A stretch of DNA of 37,560 nucleotides, from the NCBI GenBank assembly GCA_964556665.1, contig CAZKXU010000023.1, positions 1-37,560 of the forward strand, given 5' to 3'. The stretch comes from CAZKXU01 sp964556665. Lineage in GTDB: Bacteria; Bdellovibrionota_C; UBA2361; CAZKXU01. The position numbers and the translations under genes were made by a program. The notes beneath the pieces are model-generated. The model saw only the letters and a list, made by a program, of their open reading frames with translations, had not been told where the DNA came from and did no database searches. This document shows positions 8,769-16,651 of this stretch, piece after piece; within the stretch, counting starts at the first letter, position 1, and each line of letters starts with the position of its first letter.

Positions 8769-9854
8769 CTATCCTGCTCCGCAAACCTTGCTCCAATTTC
8801 CGGATCTAGCCTCCCAGTAATTTGTTAAAAATTGAATCTCAGTTATGCTAAGCTTGTCGGGAAGAACAAAATTAGCTGCACCTACCATCCCTAGTACTTC
8901 TTGATTAATATCTCTGCCTGTTTGCATAGCAACTTCTATCTCAGAAGTGAATTTGGGATTGATTATTTTTAGTTTGTCTCCAGTCCCAAACAACAATCTA
9001 ATATTTCCAGATTCTGTTACTAGAAAAGACTTCCATCCTTTAGATCTAGGGTCAATACTCTCTGGTAAATTGGAGACGACCTGTTGACTACCATGACTCG
9101 CAGCAAGACGCTTTAACATTTTAAAGCCCTGCTCAGAAACACTCTCCATTGAGACGACGCCTATAATCTTACCGCAGATAGCAGCTGTTCCACCACTATG
9201 CATACCAACTTCCAAGGCCTCCCTCTCATCGTTCCTGCTCAAATAATAAGCCTTATTTTGATCGAATGAATAAATTACAGGCTTTCCCTGAGGTCCGCTA
9301 GTAATCAGAAAAAACCCCTTCTCACTTTCTATTAATAATTCATCTGTATTTTTCCTAAAGGAGAAAACTCTCTGCGCCCTCTCTTTAGGAGCATTCGCCC
9401 ATTCTGAATTATATTGACAGGCCAGCACCTCTAACGCTATGCCAGCCACGGTATAAAGAGAGGAGGAGAGACTGATACTCATGACATGTGAGCTTTTGGA
9501 TTTTGTTCTAGGCAGCGTCAATCCCTGACCTTGCTTAAGCTCTGCACCCAAGTCAGATTTATTGAATAAGCGCCATTCAGGATTTCTAGCAGAGCGCAGC
9601 TTGATCTTATCTCCCAACTCAGGACTAAATAGCAGTTGATAGATGTTGCCAGATGCAGTTTTAAGGCTAATTACAACCCTAGAATCAACGCCTACTTTAT
9701 CTAATGAGATAGCTGAAACGTAACTCTCACCTCCAAATCCAGGTGATGCTGGCACAGCTGCCGGTATTAACTGTGGGCGTGAGGCTGCTTGTGGTGCAAG
9801 CAGTTTTGTGAACAATTTTTCTAGCTCATCTGATATGCTTGTGGTCAACGACAT
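8769..9854 (-). CDS. Protein of unknown function
   Basis: A 361-residue protein with no signal peptide and no membrane helix. An N-terminal helix with amphipathic Leu spacing (1-20) leads to a Pro/Ala linker (25-40), then a strand-rich body with many Lys and Gly. Its middle contains a hydrophobic segment (about 220-240). The ending NYWEARSGNWSKVCGAG is distinctive, but I do not recognise the family. GGGAGA is well placed before the ATG, so the start is secure. It stands alone: 130 bp separate it from the glycoside-hydrolase-like gene, and it is divergent from the SGNH hydrolase gene. Confidence 0.7.
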   Translation of the reverse strand: MSLTTSISDELEKLFTKLLAPQAASRPQLIPAAVPASPGFGGESYVSAISLDKVGVDSRVVISLKTASGNIYQLLFSPELGDKIKLRSARNPEWRLFNKSDLGAELKQGQGLTLPRTKSKSSHVMSISLSSSLYTVAGIALEVLACQYNSEWANAPKERAQRVFSFRKNTDELLIESEKGFFLITSGPQGKPVIYSFDQNKAYYLSRNDEREALEVGMHSGGTAAICGKIIGVVSMESVSEQGFKMLKRLAASHGSQQVVSNLPESIDPRSKGWKSFLVTESGNIRLLFGTGDKLKIINPKFTSEIEVAMQTGRDINQEVLGMVGAANFVLPDKLSITEIQFLTNYWEARSGNWSKVCGAG

Positions 9855-10065
9855 TGTATCTCCCTTTATAAAGGCAGAGGTCTCTATATATTATGGTGAT
9901 TATGATCTAAAAGTGCTCTATAACCTGAAACTTTCCATGTAATAATCTGCACATTTTCACATTAAACTACCGGAAAACCGCTCATTTGGTTTCTAAAATT
10001 AGCCCTCCATAATGTGTGTAAACCCTCGCCCCTTAGGACTATATTATGTATAAACTATCTGGTAA

Positions 10066-11079
10066 TTGGTATTCGATATGAGGCACTACATTAATAAGAT
10101 CAGTTGGCCCGCGCTAGTCTTGATGCTTGGAAGCTTACTGCTATCTATAACCTTTGCCGAGCTCATCATGCGCTGGCATATGTTCGGCAAAGATGCCTGG
10201 TCTTACTCTCAAATGTACAGCCTCAGACATATAGGTGAATCTGAATTACTTCAACCTTCACCTTTTCAGGATATTCTTTGGGAGCTCAAGCCTGGCGTCA
10301 GTAGTGTCTATAAATTAAAGCCGTTTAATACTAACTCTCATGGACAAAGAGACAAAGAGTATTCTTTGGTAAAACCTGATGGCGTATTCCGTGTAGCAGT
10401 AATAGGTGACTCTTTTACTATGGGTGAAGGAGTTGCCGCGGAAGACACATACCAAGCATTACTAGAGGAGCGCTTCAATGCTGAAAGTAATGGTCAAACC
10501 TATGAGTTCATTGATTTCGGTGTATCTGGTTATAGTCTTCCACAGTATATAGCCACAATTAAGCATAAGGCTGTGCGTTTTCAACCTGATTTAATTTTTA
10601 TCGGTTTTTGTGCTGCTAATGATAGCAAGCTCCCAAATATGGAGGCTTTTAATCATCCGTTTATACCAAAAGCCGCGGGCAATGGTTTTTTTAACGTTTA
10701 TTTCTTTGAGCATATCGGGAATATATATAAAACTATCTATCACTATCTTCGTAATCGAAAACCTGGGTATAACGCCGATGAGCAGTATGTAAATTCGCAG
10801 TTTCTTAAACTTGCCGAGCTAACTACTCAGCACAAGATACCAGTAGTGCTCGCCTATATTGACAATAAAGCGCCAAGTGCTGACTACTCAATGGTACGTA
10901 CTGCGGCTGAACGGGTAGGCTTTACTTTTATCGATGCAACCAGCGGATTTTCGAGCAAAATAAATCCTGAACATATTATCTATCGCACTGATAGTCATCC
11001 AAATGGTGTCGCTAATCACATCATTGCAGATAATCTTTATCACGAGCTGATAAAGAAGCAGATCATTAAACTTAACTAG
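10066..11079 (+). CDS. Membrane-anchored SGNH/GDSL-type hydrolase
   Basis: A protein of 333-337 residues. One membrane helix (about 14-34) anchors it in the inner membrane with the domain outside. The catalytic domain starts with VAVIGDSFTMGEG (block I, Ser116), continues with the FGVSGYS block and GFCAANDS (block III Asn), and ends with TDSHPNG, where Asp309 and His311 complete the triad. This DxHPN form is seen in acyl-ester hydrolases and sugar O-acetyl-modifying enzymes. The start may be TTG at 10066 or ATG at 10078; neither has a strong ribosome site. The stop codon lies within the CTAG end of a repeat fragment, so the natural C-terminus could have been altered. Confidence 0.85.
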   Translation: MVFDMRHYINKISWPALVLMLGSLLLSITFAELIMRWHMFGKDAWSYSQMYSLRHIGESELLQPSPFQDILWELKPGVSSVYKLKPFNTNSHGQRDKEYSLVKPDGVFRVAVIGDSFTMGEGVAAEDTYQALLEERFNAESNGQTYEFIDFGVSGYSLPQYIATIKHKAVRFQPDLIFIGFCAANDSKLPNMEAFNHPFIPKAAGNGFFNVYFFEHIGNIYKTIYHYLRNRKPGYNADEQYVNSQFLKLAELTTQHKIPVVLAYIDNKAPSADYSMVRTAAERVGFTFIDATSGFSSKINPEHIIYRTDSHPNGVANHIIADNLYHELIKKQIIKLN

Positions 11080-11100
11080 TGCTCCTCCAAATAAGTTTTA
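11076..11100. repeat. Solo end fragment of the 186-bp hairpin element
   Basis: CTAGTGCTCCTCCAAATAAG plus the following TTT matches the terminal bases of the right end, in complement, of the elements at 12867 and 16271. The match stops in the T-run after that. The fragment supplies the stop codon of the SGNH hydrolase gene. It could be the relic of an excision or recombination. Confidence 0.8.
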
Positions 11101-11107
11101 CCTACTA

Positions 11108-11185
11108 ACTGGGACCGTGGGCTTCCAGCCCGCTTGATCACCGTTGCAAGTTCGATCAAGCGGGCTGGAAGCCCACGGTCCCAGT
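11108..11185. repeat. GC-rich hairpin repeat, perfect 32-bp arms
   Basis: Arms 11108-11139 and 11154-11185 are perfect inverted copies, starting ACTGGGACCGTGGGCTTCC, around a 14-nt loop. The outer part is shared with the copies at 5822, 20121 and 37511; the loop is different. It sits between two converging genes and could act as a bidirectional transcription barrier, though no T-run follows directly. Confidence 0.9.
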
Positions 11186-11206
11186 GGATTAGAAAAAATT
11201 TAGCTG

Positions 11207-12421
11207 CTATTCATATTCCTCTGGAATATGTCCAAATGCGATAGGTGCGTGAGAAGGGCCCTGCAGCGCAGAGCTCGCCGCAAATACAACTAAATTTTTG
11301 TGATGGGTTGTATTTAGTTTATCGATTGCCAGCATCAAGTTAGCCTGCTTTACATCCTCCCATAACGAGAGTTGGTGTTTATCTACAGGAACAAGAGAGC
11401 TAATAACTATTCCGATCTGGAAAATATTACGCTTAGGAGCCTTCTCCCACAACTTAGACAACGCTTTCAAAAATAATAATGTGCTCTGTGTTTCAAAAAA
11501 ACGAACCTTATCCTCCCAATAAGTAACGCCGATCCCCTTATGCAAGTAATTTAAGTTGAGCTGTAAAGACTTCGCAAAATAACCCTCTTGGCGAAGACGC
11601 ATTGCTGCTTTTGATACAAGCATAACTAAGTTCGACCAGGCGTGCTCCGCTGTACGCTTATCCGGGGATAAGACACGGGAATGACCGATGCTGGCACGTT
11701 TGGTTCGGGGCTCTTCTATCTCCTCTCCTCGTATCAGCCTCCAAAAATCAGCGCCAATTTTGCTGCCCCATAGCTCGCACATTTCTAAAGCAGATTTACT
11801 ACATAGCTCCTGCGCAGAGAAACACCCTGCTGCTATCAGACGCCTCTCCATACGCGGTCCTATACCTGGAAAGTCTCGAAGCTTTAGATCAAACAACCTA
11901 TTAGGCAGCTCTTCAGATTGAATTACTGTCAGACCGTCCGGTTTCTGCATATCACTTGCAATTTTTGCTACATACCTATTAGGTGCTATGCCAATCGAAC
12001 AGGTTAGTGCCGGATGAACGTCTTCTAGGATTCGCTTTTTTATCTCTAACGCCTTAGCTCGAGCAAATCTAAGATCCTGCTCCCGACCAAAAAGTTGAAT
12101 CGCCATCTCATCGATAGAGAAAACCCGCCAAACAGGGAAGCAACGCTCCACCGCTTGTATTATACGTTTATGATATTGAACATATTTATAGTGATCAGCT
12201 TCAATGAATGTTATCTTGGGGCAGAGCTTGCGAGCCTCGGATACAGGAGTGCCTGTCTTTACTCCGCAAGCCTTCGCTGGATAGCTTGCTGCCAAGCAAC
12301 AGGTAGTTTCTGCTAACATGGGAACTACCGCTACAGGCAGCCCCATTAACTCCGGACGCTCTGCCTGCTCAACCGAGGCGAAATAAGAGTTAAGATCGAG
12401 AAAGATTATGCGCAGCGCCAT
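11207..12421 (-). CDS. Y-family (DinB-like) translesion DNA polymerase
   Basis: A 404-residue Y-family polymerase. Asp9 in FLDLNSYFASVEQ and Asp104/Glu105 in FSIDEM are the three metal-binding residues of the palm, so it should be active, unlike the catalytically dead ImuB proteins. The fingers segment (AASYPAKACGVKTG) is present. Helix-hairpin-helix residues PGIGPRMERRL (about 185-195) mark the thumb. The little-finger domain fills about 240-350. The usual Pol IV C-terminal beta-clamp motif is not obvious. Length is somewhat above E. coli DinB (351). Translesion synthesis is the expected role. Start ATG at 12421, without a clear Shine-Dalgarno site. Calling it Pol IV proper would overstate the evidence. 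Confidence 0.9.
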   Translation of the reverse strand: MALRIIFLDLNSYFASVEQAERPELMGLPVAVVPMLAETTCCLAASYPAKACGVKTGTPVSEARKLCPKITFIEADHYKYVQYHKRIIQAVERCFPVWRVFSIDEMAIQLFGREQDLRFARAKALEIKKRILEDVHPALTCSIGIAPNRYVAKIASDMQKPDGLTVIQSEELPNRLFDLKLRDFPGIGPRMERRLIAAGCFSAQELCSKSALEMCELWGSKIGADFWRLIRGEEIEEPRTKRASIGHSRVLSPDKRTAEHAWSNLVMLVSKAAMRLRQEGYFAKSLQLNLNYLHKGIGVTYWEDKVRFFETQSTLLFLKALSKLWEKAPKRNIFQIGIVISSLVPVDKHQLSLWEDVKQANLMLAIDKLNTTHHKNLVVFAASSALQGPSHAPIAFGHIPEEYE

Positions 12422-12866
12422 AGTTTAGCTTCTGTCCCAGAACTACCTTTTTGAAAAAAAATCACCTTGGAGGCCCGTCCAGAAACTGTGGGCTCCCTTT
12501 CGGTCGCCAAGGGAGGTAATTCTATGCTACATATTAATCAATATCTTTTACTCATTCAGATCTTTTCTACCACTTATTGAAATGAGTCGATTAAGATTAG
12601 TGTAGATCGTAGTTTGTAAAATCGATCTTGTTACTAGCATCCTCAACAGTTCCTGTCCGTCAGGATAAGAACTAGATTAATAGTATATAGAAACATACTA
12701 GAATGCAAGGGGCTATGATAGCTCTATAAATAGCCCGACCGAGGTGACTTAGATTATGATAGAGATACGCCTAGAAGGAGCTGTTCGAACTAAGAAAAGG
12801 CGCAAAATACTCCTCTTTTCTCATTTCATGAGAAAAGACGGCTAGGTGGCCTCAATCCGGCAACTG
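12422..12866. other. Intergenic region with small hairpins, no gene seen
   Basis: About 445 bp between the polymerase gene and the first 186-bp element. It holds a perfect 10-bp stem with a 3-nt loop at 12815-12837 (CTTTTCTCAT/ATGAGAAAAG) and a weaker hairpin around CTCCCTT/AAGGGAG near 12491-12514. Neither has a terminator T-run. A structured RNA here cannot be excluded, but I cannot name one. Confidence 0.4.
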
Positions 12867-13052
12867 CTAGTGCTTCGCCAAATAAGTTTTTTCACGTATA
12901 GCGCGCAGCGTTGCCCCAGATTGGCACGCCTCGGAAGGAGGAAATCCGCAGCAATACTGGAGTATTGCGAGGATTTTCCGACTGAGAAGCGTGACAAGGT
13001 GGGGCAACGATGTGATGCTAGACGTGAAAAAACTTATTTGGAGGAGCACTAG
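12867..13052. mobile_element. 186-bp hairpin MITE-like element, copy 1
   Basis: The element is a long imperfect palindrome bounded by CTAG on both sides. The ends TAGTGCTTCGCCAAATAAG and CTTATTTGGAGGAGCACTA are inverted repeats of about 30 bp including a T6/A6 run and CACGT/ACGTG. Inner arms CGTTGCCCCA/TGGGGCAACG and a central AATACTGGAGTATT complete the hairpin. It carries no transposase. Short open frames on both strands are by-products of the palindrome. CTAG at each end fits a 4-bp target duplication or target-site preference, as known for some IS5-related elements; the mobilising transposase is not in this window. Confidence 0.85.
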
Positions 13053-13118
13053 AGTTAGGATAAATAAACTCTATAAAACATGCTTTAGCTCTCCGATTAA
13101 AGATGCTAACTTGCATGA

Positions 13119-14645
13119 ATGAGCGATGAGACTCCTTATGATCAGATCCCGTTTTCTAGCTACCCCTCGCCGGAGCGTCATCCGGATAGGCTAGCAACAA
13201 TTGCACATCTGTTCGGGCATAACTCGGCTGCTATTGAAAAATCCAAGATACTAGAGCTTGGATGCTCAAACGGCTCAAACCTCATTGCTATTGCAGAGAC
13301 ATTCCCTAAAGCGGCCTGTACAGGAATTGACCGATCAGAGAAGCAGATCGCTGCAGGACAACGCGCTGTTGCTGAGCTGGAATTGAGAAATATTGAACTC
13401 CGCTGTCAGCATCTAGAGTCTTTCGCTTCTGAAAATATAAAATATGATTATATCTTCTGTCATGGTCTTTTCTCTTGGGTCCCTGTAAATGTACAGCATA
13501 AAATTATTGAGATTATTTCAAACCATTTGAGCCCAGCCGGAGTAGCATTAATAAGCTACAATTGTTTACCTGGGTGGCAGCTTAGAGGGAACATACGTGC
13601 AATATTACAGCAGCTGGATATTAAGACTGCATCAGCGGAATCACGTGTTAATGCCGTGCGCCAGAATCTAGATAGACTTATGCAGGAGGAGTTGCAGGTG
13701 CATGCACTGCAGGGATTACTTGTGCGGGAGGAGTTAGCAAATCTTCGTGAGCAGTCTGATGCATACCTCTTTCATGAACTTCTTGCGGAAACAAATATCC
13801 CCTTAAGTATTACCGATTTTAATATGTTTTTGAAAGACTCCGATCTGCAATACTTAGGCGACAGCAGCTTTGCTAAGATTCGATTCGGACAGTTAACAAA
13901 CTTTCCTGAAATGGAGATCATCTCTCAGGAGTATTTAGCCGATCTACTTTTCCCTATCACTTTACGATCAACTTTATTATGCAGAAAGAATGTGATTCTC
14001 AACCGTGCAGTTGCAGTATCAAGGCTCCGTGATTGTTACTATACCTCCTTTCTTGCGCCATCTGATGATGGCCAGAGCTTTAAGGAGGGCGATCCTATTG
14101 AATTCAAAAATCATCTGGACTACAAAGTTCAGGTTACTGATCCATTATTAATTAACGCCTTGATGAGATTGTGCAAATTGCGGCCGCTCTCTATAAATGG
14201 TGGAGAGCTAATTAAACATGCTCGCAAGGATATGGGGCAGACTATATCAGCAGAGCAGGAGTTAAATTTCTTCTCAACACTGCTTGGCTATTTCAGCTTG
14301 GGTTTGGTAGAGATCAATATTAACCCCGCGCGCTTTCAGACCTCAGTGGCAAAGAAGCCTAAAACCAGCAAACTTGCGCGCTGGCAAGCTGTAAGACAAT
14401 CATGGGTTACTAACTTTAGAAATGAGTACGCTCCTCTAAATGAATTTGAGCGACGGGTGGTTGCATTGGCAGATGGGAAACTTACGCAGGAGGAGATCTT
14501 GCGACAATTGAATGAGGATTCAAAATTAACAACTGAGCGTAAGACTACTGGCATTTTAACTGAAGAGCTCGATTCCGATATGCCCATTGAACAAAAATTA
14601 TCCGAATGCATACATATTCTTGCATCGTGTGCCTTATTATTATAG
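13119..14645 (+). CDS. Class I SAM-dependent methyltransferase with methyltransferase-regulatory domain
   Basis: A 508-residue protein resembling the rickettsial protein-lysine methyltransferases that modify outer-membrane proteins. The Rossmann-type domain (about 20-190) has motif I ILELGCSNGSN (44-54), an acidic residue after strand 2 in TGIDRSEKQ, and FCHGLFSWVP followed by a YNCLPGW segment; the last two are typical of this subfamily. Residues about 210-310 fit the methyltransferase regulatory domain that follows in those enzymes. The rest (about 330-508) is a C-terminal domain with a winged-helix look. Start ATG at 13119, with no obvious ribosome site. Target protein is unknown. It lies inside the segment bounded by two identical repeat elements. 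Confidence 0.85.
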   Translation: MSDETPYDQIPFSSYPSPERHPDRLATIAHLFGHNSAAIEKSKILELGCSNGSNLIAIAETFPKAACTGIDRSEKQIAAGQRAVAELELRNIELRCQHLESFASENIKYDYIFCHGLFSWVPVNVQHKIIEIISNHLSPAGVALISYNCLPGWQLRGNIRAILQQLDIKTASAESRVNAVRQNLDRLMQEELQVHALQGLLVREELANLREQSDAYLFHELLAETNIPLSITDFNMFLKDSDLQYLGDSSFAKIRFGQLTNFPEMEIISQEYLADLLFPITLRSTLLCRKNVILNRAVAVSRLRDCYYTSFLAPSDDGQSFKEGDPIEFKNHLDYKVQVTDPLLINALMRLCKLRPLSINGGELIKHARKDMGQTISAEQELNFFSTLLGYFSLGLVEININPARFQTSVAKKPKTSKLARWQAVRQSWVTNFRNEYAPLNEFERRVVALADGKLTQEEILRQLNEDSKLTTERKTTGILTEELDSDMPIEQKLSECIHILASCALLL

Positions 14646-14705
14646 GTATCTCGAAGAATATGCTTAGCTAGTGCTGTATTATATTACATTTTAATTCGGT
14701 AATGA

Positions 14706-14735
14706 GGAGCAGCACCAGTTGAGTGGCACTGCTCC
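14706..14735. terminator. Possible bidirectional terminator hairpin
   Basis: GGAGCAG pairs with CTGCTCC across a 16-nt interval that adds three more pairs after two mismatches. It lies in the 95-bp gap between the converging methyltransferase and GAPDH-like genes. No clear T-run follows on either strand. Confidence 0.3.
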
Positions 14736-14740
14736 GGATT

Positions 14741-15772
14741 TCATCGGAAATTCATAACTTCATCGGTCTTGTGCATTGCAGCAATCGGATCCATACCCTG
14801 CGCCAGGACCCTGACTGCATCGAGATTCGGCAGACAGGTGACCATGACGTAGTGTAGTGCGATCGGAAGAATGACTCGCGTACATTCCCCTTCGACTTCG
14901 CACCGAATACCACTCTCAAAGACCAGAATAGGCGGAAGATCAGGGTTCATGGTTCGGGCCAGACTAAGGACCGTAGCGTTCTCGATGGATTGCGGCAATA
15001 GCCGCACCCGCTTGAACGTTAGACGTGCCTTGACCTGATCCAGGTCAATCCTGCCACTACATCTCAGAATCAAGGTCGTGGGATAGTAAGCAATTGAGGG
15101 TATCTGCCAAACCGGCAGAATCTCAAATGATACGTCCGACAGCAATAGTCCCAACTCAAGCTTATATCGGTCTGCATAGCGCGGCCGAAGGTATAGCGAA
15201 TGAATACGCTCGGTAATAGGCGGGCTTCTGAAGGCTTGATCATACTGCATCACTGCCATTAACTGGAGGTGCTGCAATACCTCTGCAAAGCCTGCCAGTA
15301 CAGGGATACACCCTGAGATGATGCAGCCTCCCTGTCGGTAGAACCGTTGCCTCTCACTCCGCTCCGCCTCCATGAAGGGCGGACAGAACAGCCTGCCTCG
15401 CGGAAAGTCTCCTTGCTGCATGATGACGGGCCCAGCAAAGGATTCATATGGCGTGAACTTTTCTGAGCCACCTGCCGTATCGATCACAACATCACACGTT
15501 CGATTGAGGTCAAGCTCACCTATCGGTCGACAATCAAGCTCAGAACGACGTTCGGAGCCTCCATCCAGAAATATGTGCTGGGGGAGGATCCGTCTCATTC
15601 CATCTCCTCCGATACTGAGCATCGCCTCTAACTCTCTCAAAGAGTCATCATCGCGTAAGATCCCAACGGTCAACTGTAGACTGGGGTCTCTACTTATCGC
15701 CCACATTAGGCGAGAGCCAAGAAGCCCTGCACAACCACGGATCCCGATCCGCACTGTGTTCAACTGAGACAC
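14741..15772 (-). CDS. Divergent type II (archaeal-like) glyceraldehyde-3-phosphate dehydrogenase homologue
   Basis: A 343-residue protein. Its N-terminus RIGIRGCAGLLGSRL is a Rossmann nucleotide site, and CDVVIDTAGG at 93-102 is the matching strand-4 motif. The end, LPNLDAVRVLAQGMDPIAAM then KTDE, aligns in pattern with the C-terminus of archaeal phosphorylating GAPDH (VPEN-D-xR ... KTN/D). The catalytic Cys region of that family (SCNTT) is replaced by SGCIPVL with Cys155, so the activity may differ. The start is GTG at 15772 behind GGGAGGGG. The gene is visibly richer in G and C than its neighbours, which suggests transfer. Function beyond an NAD(P)-dependent dehydrogenase fold is inference. 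Confidence 0.65.
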   Translation of the reverse strand: MSQLNTVRIGIRGCAGLLGSRLMWAISRDPSLQLTVGILRDDDSLRELEAMLSIGGDGMRRILPQHIFLDGGSERRSELDCRPIGELDLNRTCDVVIDTAGGSEKFTPYESFAGPVIMQQGDFPRGRLFCPPFMEAERSERQRFYRQGGCIISGCIPVLAGFAEVLQHLQLMAVMQYDQAFRSPPITERIHSLYLRPRYADRYKLELGLLLSDVSFEILPVWQIPSIAYYPTTLILRCSGRIDLDQVKARLTFKRVRLLPQSIENATVLSLARTMNPDLPPILVFESGIRCEVEGECTRVILPIALHYVMVTCLPNLDAVRVLAQGMDPIAAMHKTDEVMNFR

Positions 15773-16270
15773 CTGCGCCCCTCCCTGAGTTACTGCCTCG
15801 ATTGTTTTGATTTTTTAGCCGTAGCCACCTAGAGCTGCTCCAGATTTCTTACCAACAAGCTGCTGGTAAGGAATCTGGAGCAGAATTCTCTATCAAAGGT
15901 CTGAATTTCTAAATCCGGATAAACCTCTACAAAAATGGGAAATCGTATTTAAACCTATAATACTCAACTGATGCTTGCGTCCATGGAGCTACAGAACCCC
16001 ATGGACACAAGTAATCATGTACTTCTACCCTAAAATCTATTTAAAAGATTGTCTTACTGCCGTAAGGTGCTGTTGATTATACACTGTATATCACACAAAT
16101 TAAATAGCAAAGTTAAACTGTAGATATTGTTTAACCTAATATGATCTTAAGCTTTCCTTGGCAGAGCTAGGAATCCCTGCCTTCAAAACTCCTCCGCCCA
16201 TCACCTCACTACCAAGCGGTATTCAGCTCGAACCGTTTCTCTACGACCTACCAACTACTAACGACGATTT
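15773..16270. other. Intergenic region with one strong hairpin, no gene seen
   Basis: About 500 bp upstream of the GAPDH-like gene up to the second 186-bp element. Apart from the 20-bp-stem hairpin at 15835-15883 I see no coding frame or RNA gene. Base composition falls back to the AT-richer background after about 15890. Confidence 0.4.
15835..15883. repeat. Hairpin with 20-bp stem
   Basis: CTGCTCCAGATTTCTTACCA pairs with TGGTAAGGAATCTGGAGCAG (one G-T) around a 9-nt loop. It sits 62 bp upstream of the GAPDH-like start codon. With no T-run it is unlikely to be a simple terminator; it may be an operator or a small inverted-repeat remnant. Confidence 0.6.
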
Positions 16271-16456
16271 CTAGTGCTTCGCCAAATAAGTTTTTTCACG
16301 TATGGCGCGCAGCGTTGCCCCAGATTGGCACGCCTCGGAAGGAGGAAATCCGCAGCAATACTGGAGTATTGCGAGGATTTTCCGACTGAGAAGCGTGACA
16401 AGGTGGGGCAACGATGTGATGCTAGACGTGAAAAAACTTATTTGGAGGAGCACTAG
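16271..16456. mobile_element. 186-bp hairpin MITE-like element, copy 2
   Basis: Same length and orientation as the copy at 12867-13052, and identical except for one base (CACGTATGG here, CACGTATAG there). CTAG again bounds both ends. The near-identity means the copies are recent or are kept alike by gene conversion. Together they bracket the methyltransferase and GAPDH-like genes. Confidence 0.85.
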
Positions 16457-16541
16457 TACTAATGTTTTTTAATCTCCAGATCAGTTGTTTTTAATCATTT
16501 TTTAGCCTGAAAAAAGGGCGATATACTTCTTTTAGGTTATT

Positions 16542-16567
16542 CTTAATCCGACAACTGTCGGATTAAG
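16542..16567. promoter_or_regulatory. Palindrome downstream of the basic-repeat gene
   Basis: CTTAATCCGACA and TGTCGGATTAAG are perfect 12-nt inverted copies with two bases between them. On the minus strand the site is 85 bp past the stop of the gene at 16652-18475, but no T-run follows there. It could be a terminator stem or a protein-binding site. Confidence 0.4.
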
Positions 16568-16651
16568 TTTTAAGGGCGAATAAGATCTTTTGCAAAGATT
16601 TAATCGGAATTTTTTACTGCTCCGCTATAATTAATCCAGATGACAAACCGT

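Noticed and set aside
11207..12421. UmuC/ImuB identity for the Y-family polymerase
   Set aside because: No umuD or imuA neighbour, and the catalytic acids absent from ImuB are present.
12846..13052. Small open frames on both strands in the 186-bp element (and at 16271-16456)
   Set aside because: They are translations of a palindrome, similar on both strands, without ribosome sites; not genes.
15372..15767. 131-codon open frame antisense to the GAPDH-like gene
   Set aside because: It shadows a gene with recognisable motifs and good start; the translation is Arg/Ser/Pro-rich without domain features.
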